In this document: positions 52,390 through 63,552 of the stretch, in pieces
How positions within the stretch are numbered: position 1 is the first letter of the stretch
Layout: every line of letters starts with the position of its first letter
NCBI RefSeq assembly: GCF_037076465.1
Contig: NZ_AP028908.1
Span: 620,001-684,000 of the forward strand
DNA length: 64,000 bases
Source of the DNA: Pectobacterium araliae
GTDB taxonomy: Bacteria > Pseudomonadota > Gammaproteobacteria > Enterobacterales > Enterobacteriaceae
Reading direction: 5' to 3'
Notes under the pieces: generated by a model
Databases searched by the model: none
Told to the model about the DNA's origin: nothing
What the model saw: the letters and a program-made list of their open reading frames with translations, nothing else
Translations under genes and position numbers: made by a program

Positions 52390-52764
52390 ATGGACAAAGA
52401 ATGGTTTGCAACAAGTGAGCTGGTTGGCGTAGGTGGATTGCCTAAGTCACCGCAGGGGCTGAACAAACGAGCACGAGACGACGGTTGGGAAAAGCGCAGG
52501 CGGAAGGGGGTTCAAGGACGTGGCGTCGAATACTCTATTCGCAGTTTACCGAATGAAGTCAGAAGCTCTTTGCTAGTGAAAGAGAATCCGCCAACAGAGT
52601 ATTATCGCATCGATAATGATCCGACTTTGCTGTCATCTTGGGTGCATATTTTCCATCAGCTATCCGTTGATGAACGTGCCCAACTGATTAATTTCATCTT
52701 GCGTGAAGGAACAATAGCGATGTTGTCTCGGTTGGATGATGTCAACATTGATCAAACTGCCTAA
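52390..52764 (+). CDS. MuA N-terminal-like DNA-binding protein, paralogue B
   Basis: A 124-residue paralogue of the gene at 51752. I chose ATG 52390 (MDKEWFATSELVG) because AGGGAG lies 8 bases upstream; a GTG three codons earlier is also open. The N-terminal 53 residues are almost identical to paralogue A (a handful of substitutions) and form the Mu-type winged helix. The C-terminal half has diverged but keeps a W..IF.QLS..ER..LI.FILR.G pattern. The two probably recognise the same or similar DNA and may compete or pair. It is convergent with ispB. Confidence 0.75.
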   Translation: MDKEWFATSELVGVGGLPKSPQGLNKRARDDGWEKRRRKGVQGRGVEYSIRSLPNEVRSSLLVKENPPTEYYRIDNDPTLLSSWVHIFHQLSVDERAQLINFILREGTIAMLSRLDDVNIDQTA

Positions 52765-52842
52765 TTTGTTGAGCGAGTAGCGCTGCAAGGCAGCGCTACT
52801 TAGGCTGAATCAATATTTTGTCAGGAAAAATCGAACGCCACG

Positions 52843-53814
52843 TTAGAAATCGCGCTGTACAGCTAAGTGGGCGAGCCCTTCAAGTGCCACACGGTACGGC
52901 GTTTCCGGTAGTAACTGTAGCGCGCTGATCGCTTTATCCGCCTCTTCTTCGGCACGCTGACGCGTATAATCGAGTGAACCGCATTGCTGCATTGCGGCCA
53001 GAACTGGTTCCAGCAGATGACGCCCGTTTCCTTCTTCAATTGCTTGACGAATCAGCGAACTCTGTTCCGCATTGCCATTGCGCATGGCGTGCAGTAGTGG
53101 CAGCGTTGGTTTGCCCTCATTAAGATCATCACCCGTGTTTTTGCCGAGCGTTTTACCGTCTGCACTGTAGTCAAGCAGGTCGTCAATTAACTGGAATGCA
53201 GTACCCAGGTAGCGACCGTAGTCCTGAAGTGCTTTTTCTTGCTCTGGCGTCGCGCCTGCAAGAATAGAGGATGATTGCGCTGCGGCTTCAAATAAACGCG
53301 CCGTTTTGCTGTAAATGACGCGCATATAACTCTCTTCCGTGATATCCGGGTCGTTGCAATTCATTAACTGCAAGACTTCCCCTTCAGCAATCACGTTTAC
53401 TGCTTCTGACATCAGAGCCAGCACGCGTAACGATTCAAGGCTGGTCATCATTTGGAAGGCACGGGTATAGATGAAATCTCCAACCAGCACGCTCGCCGCG
53501 TTGCCAAAGGCAGCATTGGCCGTCGCTTTACCCCGGCGCATGTCGGATTCGTCTACTACGTCATCATGTAACAGCGTTGCCGTATGGATAAATTCGATCA
53601 GTGCGGCAACAGTGACATGTTTATCTCCGTCGTAGGCGAGGGCTTTGGCTGCAAGCACGGCAATCATCGGACGTATCCGTTTTCCACCACCGCTGATGAT
53701 GTAATGCCCAAGCTGGTTGATCAAAACGACGTCGGAATTCAGTTGCTCAAGAATGACTTTGTTAACAGCCGCCATATCCTGCGCGGTTAATGTTGTAATT
53801 TGTTCTAGATTCAT
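52843..53814 (-). CDS. ispB: Octaprenyl diphosphate synthase
   Basis: Makes the polyprenyl side chain of ubiquinone and menaquinone by extending FPP with IPP. The 323-residue trans-prenyltransferase (E. coli 323) has both aspartate-rich motifs: LLHDDVVDESDMRRG (about residues 80-94) and LIDDLLDYSAD (about 207-217). GGKRIRPM is near residue 44. It is divergent from rplU-rpmA, as in E. coli. Confidence 0.97.
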   Translation of the reverse strand: MNLEQITTLTAQDMAAVNKVILEQLNSDVVLINQLGHYIISGGGKRIRPMIAVLAAKALAYDGDKHVTVAALIEFIHTATLLHDDVVDESDMRRGKATANAAFGNAASVLVGDFIYTRAFQMMTSLESLRVLALMSEAVNVIAEGEVLQLMNCNDPDITEESYMRVIYSKTARLFEAAAQSSSILAGATPEQEKALQDYGRYLGTAFQLIDDLLDYSADGKTLGKNTGDDLNEGKPTLPLLHAMRNGNAEQSSLIRQAIEEGNGRHLLEPVLAAMQQCGSLDYTRQRAEEEADKAISALQLLPETPYRVALEGLAHLAVQRDF

Positions 53815-54034
53815 GGTTTATGCCAACGTATATCTTCAACACTGCCGTAAGATTGCTGTTGCATATCGGCAAGATGGAACTGATTAGGCCGATTGTACTT
53901 GAAAAATGAGAGAGATAAACGGCAGTTCATACGTTGTATTCTTTTTCTTCACATCCGTTGATTATGCACTTGTCATCCTCAGTATTTTTGCGTAGAATTC
54001 GCGCCCTATTATGAATATTTATAGTGCGCTCTGA

Positions 54035-54382
<348 letters not shown>

Positions 54383-54401
54383 GATTAGGAGAGCGGATTA
54401 A

Positions 54402-54659
54402 ATGGCACACAAGAAAGCTGGCGGTTCAACCCGTAACGGTCGTGACTCTAACGCACAACGTCTGGGCGTAAAACGTTTTGGCGGCGAAAGTGTATTGGCT
54501 GGCAACATCATCGTTCGTCAACGCGGCACTAAATTCCACGCAGGAACTAACGTTGGTTGCGGGAAAGATCATACTCTGTTTGCTTTGACTGATGGTAAAG
54601 TTCAGTTTGAAGTTAAAGGCCCAAAAAACCGTAAATTTATCAGCATCGTTGCTGAATAA
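54402..54659 (+). CDS. rpmA: 50S ribosomal protein L27
   Basis: An 85-residue ribosomal protein whose N-terminal tail reaches the peptidyl-transferase centre. It begins [20 protein letters not shown] and has [17 protein letters not shown]. Length equals E. coli L27. It lies 19 bases after rplU with AGGAGAG upstream and is followed by a terminator. Confidence 0.98.
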   Translation: MAHKKAGGSTRNGRDSNAQRLGVKRFGGESVLAGNIIVRQRGTKFHAGTNVGCGKDHTLFALTDGKVQFEVKGPKNRKFISIVAE

Positions 54660-54685
54660 TTTTTCGCGTTAGGTCTTACGGATTT

Positions 54686-54714
54686 AAGCCCCGCAATTCT
54701 TTGCGGGGCTTTTT
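54686..54714 (+). terminator. rplU-rpmA terminator
   Basis: AAGCCCCGCAA pairs with TTGCGGGGCTT around TTCT and is followed by T residues, 26 bases after the rpmA stop. Confidence 0.9.
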
Positions 54715-54748
54715 ACATTCTGATTCTGAGTAAACCATCTGGATAAGT

Positions 54749-55711
54749 ATGAATACTAAACAACAGACGGGTATCGGTCTTTGTCTGGCGCTTACCACGG
54801 CTGTTTGTTGGGGGGCGTTGCCGATAGCGATGAAACAGGTTCTGGTGGTGATGGAACCTTATACGATTGTTTGGTATCGCTTTCTTATCGCATCGATTGG
54901 GCTTGGCATTATTCTGTCGTCCCGTAAGAAGTTACCTCCCATGCGGGTTTTCCGTTATCGGCGTTGGTGGGTTCTGCTGCTGATTGCGACGGCGGGACTA
55001 TTAGGCAATTTTGTTTTCTTTAGCTCATCCCTACAATATCTGAGTCCGACGGCGTCTCAGGTTATTGGACAGCTTTCCCCGGTTGGCATGATGTTCGCCA
55101 GCGTCCTTATCCTGAAGGAAAAGATGCGTGGCACGCAGATCATTGGCGCAATCATGCTGATCTGTGGCCTAATTCTGTTCTTTAATACCAGCCTGATTGA
55201 GATTTTTACCCGATTAACGGACTACACGCTGGGCGTATTGTTGGGCGTTTGTGCCTCGGCAGTATGGGTATCCTACGGTGTGGCGCAGAAAGTCCTGTTA
55301 CGGCGTCTGACATCGCAGCAGATTCTGTTTCTGCTGTATGTGCTGTGTGTTGTCTTTATTACGCCTTTTGCCAAGCCTGACGTCATTTTCCAACTTAGCG
55401 GTTGGCAGTTGATCTGCCTGTTATTCTGCGGTGCGAATACATTAATTGGGTATGGTGCGCTTGCGGAGGCAATGGCACGCTGGCAGGCTTCACAGGTTAG
55501 CGCGGTCATTACGTTAACGCCGCTGTTTACGCTGCTGTTTTCCGATCTGCTGGCGTTAGGGTGGCCGAATTTCTTTGCTGCGCCAGTGTTGAACTGGGTT
55601 GGCTATGTCGGTGCATTTGTCGTGGTTGCTGGCGCGATGTTTTCCGCTATCGGGCATCGTTTCCTTCCTGGAAAAAAAGAACCTATGCCACCATTGATAG
55701 CGAAAAAGTAG
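54749..55711 (+). CDS. yhbE: EamA-family (DMT) inner-membrane transporter YhbE
   Basis: A 320-residue putative exporter (E. coli YhbE 321). It has ten predicted transmembrane helices in two EamA repeats. The first repeat shows TTAVCWGALPIAMKQVL and YRFLIASIGLG; the second starts near residue 155 (LGVLLGVCASAVWVSYGVAQK). The substrate is unknown. It lies between rpmA and obgE as in E. coli. The gap to obgE (260 bases) carries no credible gene. Confidence 0.9.
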   Translation: MNTKQQTGIGLCLALTTAVCWGALPIAMKQVLVVMEPYTIVWYRFLIASIGLGIILSSRKKLPPMRVFRYRRWWVLLLIATAGLLGNFVFFSSSLQYLSPTASQVIGQLSPVGMMFASVLILKEKMRGTQIIGAIMLICGLILFFNTSLIEIFTRLTDYTLGVLLGVCASAVWVSYGVAQKVLLRRLTSQQILFLLYVLCVVFITPFAKPDVIFQLSGWQLICLLFCGANTLIGYGALAEAMARWQASQVSAVITLTPLFTLLFSDLLALGWPNFFAAPVLNWVGYVGAFVVVAGAMFSAIGHRFLPGKKEPMPPLIAKK

Positions 55712-55938
55712 AGTAAAGAAAGTGTATTTCGGTGGGTCTCTGGCATTTTTTGACATGCAGTATGCGTTGTTTATTTTTAATACAGATGAAATTATTGGAG
55801 CAGGCAGGTACAATCCTGCTCCTTTGCTGGAATGCGTTCTGGTGCGTCAGTGTTTTAATGGTGGGTAGAAATGTATTACCTACCGTAAAATCAAAAAGTT
55901 ACGCCAAAGAGAACCAATAACAAGCCTAAAACACGTAG

Positions 55939-57144
<1,206 letters not shown>

Positions 57145-57172
57145 TTCGTTTTCCTGCTAATCTGATCTCGCC

Positions 57173-57210
57173 AACGCGGCCTTACCCTCAAAGTAAGGCC
57201 GCGTTGTTAT
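57173..57210. terminator. Bidirectional terminator between obgE and dacB
   Basis: AACGCGGCCTTAC pairs with GTAAGGCCGCGTT around a short loop. T-rich sequence follows on the plus strand between the convergent genes. Confidence 0.85.
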
Positions 57211-57211
57211 T

Positions 57212-58645
57212 TTAGTTGCTCTGATAAATATCTTTGTAGAGGCGGCTTTCAAATCTCACCAGAGGGACGCGACGTGCGCGTTGGTCTTCTGGCGGAACGG
57301 CATAGCCTGACAGGAACTGAACGAATGCCATGCGCTGGCCGCTCGCGGTGGTAATGAAACCTGCCAGGTTGTATACGCCCTGTAAGGCCCCCGTTTTAGC
57401 TGAAACCTTACCATCAACGCCCGCTTCGTGCAGGCCGCCGCGATAACGTAGCGTACCGTCATAGCCGGAAAGCGGAAGCATTGTGATGTAATTCAGCTCA
57501 TTATCGTGCTGCGCGATGTACTGTAATACTTGCATCATCGTTTCCGGTGAAACCAGGTTGTGTCGTGACAGGCCCGAACCGTCAACAACAATGCTGTTTC
57601 CTAAATCTACACCTGCTTTCTGACGCAGAATCTGGCGTACAGCATCGGCACCCGCGCGCCATGTTCCCGGTACACTAAAGCGTTCATGCCCAATGGTGCG
57701 AAAGACCGTATCAGCAATCATGTTGTCGGATTTTTTTAGCATGATAGTAAGAAGGTCATGCAGCGGCGCTGATTGTGTCTGGGCAAGCACGCTTCCTGCA
57801 GCACTTGGCTGTGTTTGTCGGCGTAGGGTGCCTTTAATGCGGATATCAGCCTGCTGCAATTCATCTTTAACGATTGCACCGGCATAGCTGGCTCCATCCT
57901 GAATAGCGAATGCAAGCGGAAGGGGGTCTGTACGCTGAGTCAAACAACCTGTGAGTGTAAAGCGATTTAATTCTCCGGGAACCACATCCAGTTCGCAGTA
58001 TTGGGCATCGGGAGAGCCTTTAGCCAGCGTGCGTACTTCGCTGAACATTTGCACAGGATAATAGGATGCAACGCGGATGAATGCGTTGTCACCCGCTTTA
58101 GGCGCGCTGTAGAGCGAAACGGAAAAACAGTTACGATCGACAATGGCAGCACCCGGCGGGGCGCTGAAACACTGTGTCATGTCGTTCCAGGGCCAGCCTG
58201 GTGCTTTATCGTGACTCGCAAAAACGGAGGTGTCGATCAGCACATCGCCTGCGATTTCCTGTATTCCTCGTTTCCTTAATTCCTGCACCATATTCCGTAT
58301 TTGCTGGCGTTTCAGGGTAGGGTCGCCGCCAAACCGTACGATGAGGTTACCGTTCAGAATTCCGCGGGTGACAGGGCCATGGCTTTCCATCGAGGTGATG
58401 AATCGATAATCTGGACCCAATTGTAGTAATGCAGCTAATGCGGTTATCACCTTTTGCGTACTGGCGGGAAGCGCCATTTGCTGGCTATTGAAGGCCATGC
58501 TGGGTGTTGTTGCGCCAACTTTCTGTACCAATAACGCCAAATTGGCGCCGTCTGGCAAATATTGACGATGATCCTCAACAGAAGCTGCATTGGCATGCAG
58601 AACAAAAGCGCAGGCAAGTCCGGTAACAATCGATGAAAAACGCAT
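57212..58645 (-). CDS. dacB: D-Ala-D-Ala carboxypeptidase/endopeptidase PBP4
   Basis: A periplasmic class C penicillin-binding protein that trims and cleaves peptidoglycan cross-links. The 477-residue precursor (E. coli 477) has a Sec signal peptide ending VLHANA. The active-site motifs are SxxK in ASTQKVITAL (about residue 62), SxN in KKSDNMIADT (about 306) and KTG in SAKTGALQGVYN (about 417). The large inserted domains between the first two motifs are present. It is divergent from greA. Confidence 0.97.
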   Translation of the reverse strand: MRFSSIVTGLACAFVLHANAASVEDHRQYLPDGANLALLVQKVGATTPSMAFNSQQMALPASTQKVITALAALLQLGPDYRFITSMESHGPVTRGILNGNLIVRFGGDPTLKRQQIRNMVQELRKRGIQEIAGDVLIDTSVFASHDKAPGWPWNDMTQCFSAPPGAAIVDRNCFSVSLYSAPKAGDNAFIRVASYYPVQMFSEVRTLAKGSPDAQYCELDVVPGELNRFTLTGCLTQRTDPLPLAFAIQDGASYAGAIVKDELQQADIRIKGTLRRQTQPSAAGSVLAQTQSAPLHDLLTIMLKKSDNMIADTVFRTIGHERFSVPGTWRAGADAVRQILRQKAGVDLGNSIVVDGSGLSRHNLVSPETMMQVLQYIAQHDNELNYITMLPLSGYDGTLRYRGGLHEAGVDGKVSAKTGALQGVYNLAGFITTASGQRMAFVQFLSGYAVPPEDQRARRVPLVRFESRLYKDIYQSN

Positions 58646-58913
58646 AATCTCAGCTAAGAACGGGGTAACGTGTGGTCATACTACGGCGCAATAAGGTCTA
58701 AAGTAAACGATGACCCTCATTGAACTCTGGGGTAAAATACGTATCAAAATGCAAAACCGCTGCTAGCCTGGAAATTTTGTTCCGGGGCTGGTTGCTTTTG
58801 TTTTATGTCCAGTGGGGACTGGCACGTTGCAGAGACTCCGTCGCCTTTGATTTTTAGCGCGTCAGGATGACGATTATTTGAGTCTTACAGACTTTTTTAG
58901 AGGTATAGATAAT

Positions 58914-59393
58914 ATGAAACAATTTCCGATGACGTTGCGTGGTGCTGAGAAATTGCGCGAAGAGCTTGATCACCTGAAATCTGTGCGCCGACCTGAAATT
59001 ATTGCGGCGATTGCTGAAGCGCGTGAGCACGGCGATCTGAAAGAAAATGCAGAATATCATGCTGCACGTGAGCAGCAGGGCTTTTGTGAAGGTCGTATCC
59101 AGGATATCGAGGCAAAACTGTCTAACGCACAGGTTATCGATGTCACGAAAATGGCCGCGAATAACGGACGTGTCATTTTTGGCGCGACCGTGACGGTGAT
59201 GAATCTGGATAACGATGAAGAGCAAACTTACCGGATTGTTGGCGATGATGAAGCGGATTTTAAGCAGAATCTGATTTCTGTTAACTCCCCAATCGCGCGT
59301 GGCCTGATTGGCAAAGAGCAAGATGACGTTGTGGTCATTCGTACGCCGGGCGGCGACGTGGAATACGAAGTTCTGAAGGTCGAATATTTATAA
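58914..59393 (+). CDS. greA: Transcription elongation factor GreA
   Basis: Rescues backtracked RNA polymerase by stimulating transcript cleavage through the secondary channel. ATG 58914 ([18 protein letters not shown]) matches the enteric start; an upstream in-frame TTG has no support. The N-terminal coiled coil carries the acidic tip ([11 protein letters not shown], about residues 37-47). The C-terminal FKBP-like domain contains [11 protein letters not shown] and [10 protein letters not shown]. The 268-base leader after dacB has an imperfect hairpin (58764-58785) followed by T-rich sequence, resembling the E. coli greA leader attenuator. Confidence 0.97.
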   Translation: MKQFPMTLRGAEKLREELDHLKSVRRPEIIAAIAEAREHGDLKENAEYHAAREQQGFCEGRIQDIEAKLSNAQVIDVTKMAANNGRVIFGATVTVMNLDNDEEQTYRIVGDDEADFKQNLISVNSPIARGLIGKEQDDVVVIRTPGGDVEYEVLKVEYL

Positions 59394-59437
59394 ATTTTGC
59401 CATATTGTTGATTAAAACAGCAAAAATTGTAAAGAAA

Positions 59438-59464
59438 AGAAAAAGGCCGCTTGCGGCCTTTTCT
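59438..59464 (+). terminator. greA terminator
   Basis: AAAAGGCCGC-TT-GCGGCCTTTT with a following TCTC lies about 45 bases after greA. The A-rich left side also serves yhbY from the opposite direction. Confidence 0.85.
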
Positions 59465-59521
59465 CTAACCGAGAGGCATGGCACCTTTCCGTTAAAACCG
59501 AGTATCCTGAAATAAAAAGTG

Positions 59522-59815
59522 TTATCGTGGTAACACAATTTTACGTTCTTTCGCTGGGCGATAGATCACCAGTGCATGGCCAATAACTTGAACGTTAGCG
59601 GCGCCTGTTTCGCGAACAATCGCTTCAACAATCAAGGCCTTGGTTTCGCGATCTTCTGTCGCTACTTTTATCTTGATCAGTTCGTGATGCGATAATGCTT
59701 GTTCGATCTCAGCCAGAACACCTTCGGTGAGACCGTTATTGCCTAGCATGACAACCGGTTTTAACGGGTGGGCCAAGCCTTTCAGGTGTTGTTTTTGTTT
59801 ATTACTTAGGTTCAT
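59522..59815 (-). CDS. yhbY: CRM-domain RNA-binding protein YhbY
   Basis: A 97-residue protein consisting of one CRM domain (E. coli YhbY 97). It binds pre-50S particles and is implicated in ribosome assembly. It shows LKGLAHPLKPVVMLGNNGLT with the GxxG-type loop, and HELIKIKVATEDRETKAL. It is divergent from rlmE and convergent with greA, as in E. coli. Confidence 0.95.
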   Translation of the reverse strand: MNLSNKQKQHLKGLAHPLKPVVMLGNNGLTEGVLAEIEQALSHHELIKIKVATEDRETKALIVEAIVRETGAANVQVIGHALVIYRPAKERKIVLPR

Positions 59816-59958
59816 TGTCTTTTTTACTTAGGTTGGGATTGAAAACGGTTCATTCTACCGCCATCTCATGATTATAACCAATTTGACTGTTCTGATTGGT
59901 AATATGTGAGAAGTTTCTCCCCACCACGAGCGTGTTACTGAGAATAGTTGGAAAATCG

Positions 59959-60588
59959 ATGGCGAATAAAAAGCGTTCTGCAAGTTCCAGTCGCTGGTTG
60001 CAGGAACACTTTAGCGATAAATATGTGCAGCAGGCTCAGAAAAAAGGGCTGCGCTCACGTGCTTGGTTTAAACTTGACGAAATACAGCAGGGCGACAAAC
60101 TGTTTAAACCCGGCATGACGGTTGTAGATTTAGGCGCTGCACCTGGCGGCTGGTCACAATATGTGGTCACGCAAATTGGTGGGAATGGGCGAATCATCGC
60201 GTGTGATATTTTACCGATGGATCCGATTGTTGGCGTCGATTTCCTGCAAGGGGACTTTCGTGATGAACTGATCCTCAAAGCGTTGCTCGAAAGGGTTGGC
60301 GATAGCAAAGTTCAGGTGGTGATGTCTGACATGGCCCCTAACATGAGTGGTACACCAGCCGTTGATATTCCGAAGTCGATGTATCTGGTTGAATTAGCAC
60401 TTGGTATGTGTCGAGATGTATTAGCCCCAGGCGGAAGTTTCCTGGTGAAAGTGTTTCAGGGAGAAGGCTTTGATGAATACCTGCGGGAAATTCGCTCCCT
60501 GTTTACGAAGGTGAAAATTCGTAAACCAGACGCCTCACGTGCCCGGTCTCGTGAAGTGTATATTGTAGCGACAGGGCGCAAACTGTAG
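59959..60588 (+). CDS. rlmE: 23S rRNA 2'-O-ribose methyltransferase (U2552)
   Basis: Methylates U2552 in the A loop late in 50S assembly; a heat-shock gene in E. coli. ATG 59959 gives 209 residues (E. coli 209), beginning [18 protein letters not shown]. The frame is open 21 codons upstream without family match. It has the SAM motif [13 protein letters not shown] (about 59-71). The catalytic K-D-K set is visible in [20 protein letters not shown] and [10 protein letters not shown]. It is followed 47 bases later by ftsH, an operon conserved in enterics. Confidence 0.97.
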   Translation: MANKKRSASSSRWLQEHFSDKYVQQAQKKGLRSRAWFKLDEIQQGDKLFKPGMTVVDLGAAPGGWSQYVVTQIGGNGRIIACDILPMDPIVGVDFLQGDFRDELILKALLERVGDSKVQVVMSDMAPNMSGTPAVDIPKSMYLVELALGMCRDVLAPGGSFLVKVFQGEGFDEYLREIRSLFTKVKIRKPDASRARSREVYIVATGRKL

Positions 60589-60635
60589 TACCCTAACGCT
60601 GTTTTTTAACACAGTTGTAATATGAGGTTAATCCC

Positions 60636-62579
60636 TTGAGTGACATGGCGAAAAACCTAATTCTCTGGTTAGTCATCGCAGTTGTGCTGATGTCTGTTTT
60701 CCAGAGCTTTGGGCCCAGCGAGTCGAATGGCCGTAGGGTGGATTATTCAACCTTCTTGACTGAAGTGAATCAGGATCAGGTCCGTGAAGCACGTATTAAT
60801 GGGCGTGAGATCAGTGTTATCAAAAAAGACAGCAACAGATACACGACCTACATTCCTGTCAATGACCCCAAGCTACTGGATAACCTGCTAACGAAGAATG
60901 TGAAAGTCGTTGGCGAGCCACCGGAAGAACAGAGCCTGTTGGCTTCTATTTTTATTTCCTGGTTCCCGATGCTGTTATTGATTGGCGTTTGGATCTTCTT
61001 CATGCGTCAAATGCAAGGCGGCGGCGGTAAAGGTGCCATGTCCTTCGGCAAGAGCAAAGCACGTATGTTGACTGAAGATCAGATCAAGACGACGTTTGCT
61101 GATGTAGCCGGTTGTGACGAAGCGAAGGAAGAAGTTAGCGAACTGGTCGACTACCTGCGTGAACCTAGCCGTTTCCAGAAACTGGGCGGTAAAATTCCGA
61201 AGGGCATTCTGATGGTCGGCCCACCGGGAACAGGTAAAACGTTGCTCGCGAAAGCGATTGCTGGTGAAGCGAAAGTGCCTTTCTTTACGATTTCCGGTTC
61301 TGACTTCGTTGAAATGTTTGTGGGTGTCGGTGCTTCCCGTGTTCGTGACATGTTCGAGCAGGCGAAAAAAGCCGCACCTTGTATCATCTTTATCGATGAA
61401 ATTGATGCTGTTGGCCGTCAGCGCGGTGCAGGTTTAGGTGGTGGCCACGATGAGCGTGAACAAACGCTGAACCAAATGCTGGTTGAGATGGATGGTTTTG
61501 AAGGCAACGAAGGCATTATTGTCATCGCAGCGACAAACCGTCCTGATGTTCTGGACCCTGCTTTACTGCGTCCAGGCCGTTTTGACCGTCAGGTTGTGGT
61601 TGGCTTGCCAGATGTTCGCGGTCGTGAACAAATTCTGAAAGTGCATATGCGCCGTGTGCCACTGTCTCCTGATGTCGAGCCATCGGTGATTGCGCGTGGT
61701 ACACCTGGTTTCTCCGGTGCGGATTTGGCTAACCTGGTTAACGAAGCTGCATTGTTCTCTGCTCGCGGTAATAAGCGTGTAGTTTCGATGGTCGAGTTCG
61801 AGAAAGCGAAAGACAAAATCATGATGGGTGCAGAGCGCCGTTCAATGGTTATGACTGAAAAGCAGAAAGAATCAACGGCGTATCATGAAGCCGGGCACGC
61901 CATCATCGGCCGGCTGGTGCCAGAGCACGATCCGGTACACAAGGTGACGATCATTCCACGTGGCCGTGCACTGGGTGTGACGTTCTTCCTGCCAGAAGGT
62001 GATGCGATCAGCGCCAGCCGTCAGAAGCTGGAAAGCCAGATTTCTACGCTGTACGGTGGTCGATTGGCCGAAGAAATTATTTACGGTGTGGAGCATGTTT
62101 CGACTGGTGCGTCCAATGACATCAAAGTTGCGACGTCGATTGCTCGTAACATGGTGACGCAGTGGGGGTTCTCTGAAAAACTCGGTCCATTGCTCTATGC
62201 AGAAGAAGAGGGTGAAGTTTTCCTCGGTCGTTCCGTGGCAAAAGCCAAGCATATGTCAGATGAGACGGCGCGTATCATCGATCAGGAAGTAAAATCTCTG
62301 GTTGAGCGTAACTATGTGCGTGCTCGTGAACTGTTGATGGCAAATATGGATATTCTTCATTCAATGAAAGATGCGTTGATGAAGTATGAAACCATTGATG
62401 CACCGCAGATCGACGACCTAATGGGACGTAAGAAAGACGTACGCCCGCCAGCAGGTTGGGAGGCATCTCGCTCCGATAACGATTCAGGCAATGGCGGTAC
62501 ACCTAAAGCCCCTACGCCAGTAGATGAGCCGCAAACGCCTAATCCAGGCAGCAACCCCGGTAACACAATGTCTGAGTAA
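60636..62579 (+). CDS. ftsH: ATP-dependent inner-membrane zinc metalloprotease FtsH
   Basis: A hexameric AAA+ protease that degrades SecY, LpxC, sigma-32 and others. I used TTG 60636 because GAGG lies 8 bases upstream; an ATG at 60645 would start MAKNLILW, as E. coli is often annotated. The 647-residue protein has two N-terminal TM helices around a periplasmic domain. Walker A is GPPGTGKT (about 195), Walker [32 protein letters not shown], and the zinc site HEAGH (about 417). It is cotranscribed with rlmE; a terminator follows. Confidence 0.97.
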   Translation: MSDMAKNLILWLVIAVVLMSVFQSFGPSESNGRRVDYSTFLTEVNQDQVREARINGREISVIKKDSNRYTTYIPVNDPKLLDNLLTKNVKVVGEPPEEQSLLASIFISWFPMLLLIGVWIFFMRQMQGGGGKGAMSFGKSKARMLTEDQIKTTFADVAGCDEAKEEVSELVDYLREPSRFQKLGGKIPKGILMVGPPGTGKTLLAKAIAGEAKVPFFTISGSDFVEMFVGVGASRVRDMFEQAKKAAPCIIFIDEIDAVGRQRGAGLGGGHDEREQTLNQMLVEMDGFEGNEGIIVIAATNRPDVLDPALLRPGRFDRQVVVGLPDVRGREQILKVHMRRVPLSPDVEPSVIARGTPGFSGADLANLVNEAALFSARGNKRVVSMVEFEKAKDKIMMGAERRSMVMTEKQKESTAYHEAGHAIIGRLVPEHDPVHKVTIIPRGRALGVTFFLPEGDAISASRQKLESQISTLYGGRLAEEIIYGVEHVSTGASNDIKVATSIARNMVTQWGFSEKLGPLLYAEEEGEVFLGRSVAKAKHMSDETARIIDQEVKSLVERNYVRARELLMANMDILHSMKDALMKYETIDAPQIDDLMGRKKDVRPPAGWEASRSDNDSGNGGTPKAPTPVDEPQTPNPGSNPGNTMSE

Positions 62580-62625
62580 GCGGACGACAAATAATTCGCC
62601 CGTGATAGACATCTGTAACATGATG

Positions 62626-62652
62626 AAACCCCAGCCCAGGCTGGGGTTTTTT
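62626..62652 (+). terminator. rlmE-ftsH terminator
   Basis: AAACCCCAGCC pairs with GGCTGGGGTTT and is followed by T residues, about 45 bases after the ftsH stop. folP transcription may also come from readthrough. Confidence 0.9.
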
Positions 62653-62711
62653 ACTGGGAATGCTCTTGAAACACATTTCACGCTAACTACACCAGAATGC
62701 GGAGGTAAATC

Positions 62712-63545
62712 ATGCAACTGGTTGCCAGAGATTCAACGTTGGACCTTTCCTGCCCACACATCATGGGTATTCTTAACGTCACTCCAGACTCTTTTTCAGA
62801 TGGCGGTAAACACAATAAGCTCGATGCGGCATTACTGCACGTTCAGGAGATGGTTACTGCTGGCGCGACCTTGATCGATATTGGCGGTGAATCAACGCGT
62901 CCTGGTGCGGCTGAGGTGAGCACGGAAGAAGAGTTGGGTCGTGTGGTGCCTGTGGTTGAAGCCATTGCTAAACGTTTTGACGTCTGGATTTCGGTCGATA
63001 CCTCAAAGCCGGAAGTGATGACGGCGTCAGCGCAGGCAGGTGCACACCTGATTAATGATATTCGCGCTTTGCAAGAGCCTGGTGCTCTGGAGGCGGCAGC
63101 GTCAACGGGGTTGCCTGTGTGCCTGATGCATATGCAGGGTATGCCGAGAACCATGCAGCACAAACCGCATTATGCTGATCTGCTGCAGGATATCGGAAAT
63201 TTCTTTCAACAGCAGATAGAACGTTGTGTGAGTGCCAACATTCCGAAAAATAAGCTATTACTGGATCCTGGGTTTGGATTCGGTAAGAATCTTGCTCATA
63301 ATTACACGCTTCTGGCTCGTCTGAGCGAGTTGCATCGCTTTGAGCTGCCTCTGCTAGTTGGCATGTCGAGGAAATCCATGATTGGACAACTCCTTAATGT
63401 GCCGCCAACGCAGCGTGTTCATGGAAGCGTCGCCTGCGCAGTCATTGCGGCGATGCAAGGCGCGCAGATTATTCGCGTCCACGATGTTAAAGAAACGGCT
63501 GATGCTATGCGCATTGTTGAAGCCACCCTTTCTGCGAAGGAATAA
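62712..63545 (+). CDS. folP: Dihydropteroate synthase
   Basis: Condenses p-aminobenzoate with hydroxymethyl-dihydropterin diphosphate; the sulfonamide target. The 277-residue TIM-barrel enzyme (E. coli 282) has the signature [15 protein letters not shown] (about residues 19-33). [24 protein letters not shown] and [10 protein letters not shown] follow. GGAGG precedes the ATG. It is followed 7 bases later by glmM, the usual pair. With folA it is the second folate gene in the window. Confidence 0.97.
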   Translation: MQLVARDSTLDLSCPHIMGILNVTPDSFSDGGKHNKLDAALLHVQEMVTAGATLIDIGGESTRPGAAEVSTEEELGRVVPVVEAIAKRFDVWISVDTSKPEVMTASAQAGAHLINDIRALQEPGALEAAASTGLPVCLMHMQGMPRTMQHKPHYADLLQDIGNFFQQQIERCVSANIPKNKLLLDPGFGFGKNLAHNYTLLARLSELHRFELPLLVGMSRKSMIGQLLNVPPTQRVHGSVACAVIAAMQGAQIIRVHDVKETADAMRIVEATLSAKE

Positions 63546-63552
63546 AAACAAG

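Noticed and set aside
51300..52764. Remnant of a Mu prophage
   Set aside because: There is no transposase core, MuB, structural gene or attachment-like end nearby, and SfsB next to ispB is standard in enterics; domestication fits better.
55732..55920. 62-residue ORF between yhbE and obgE
   Set aside because: No ribosome site, no recognisable motif, low-complexity hydrophobic composition.
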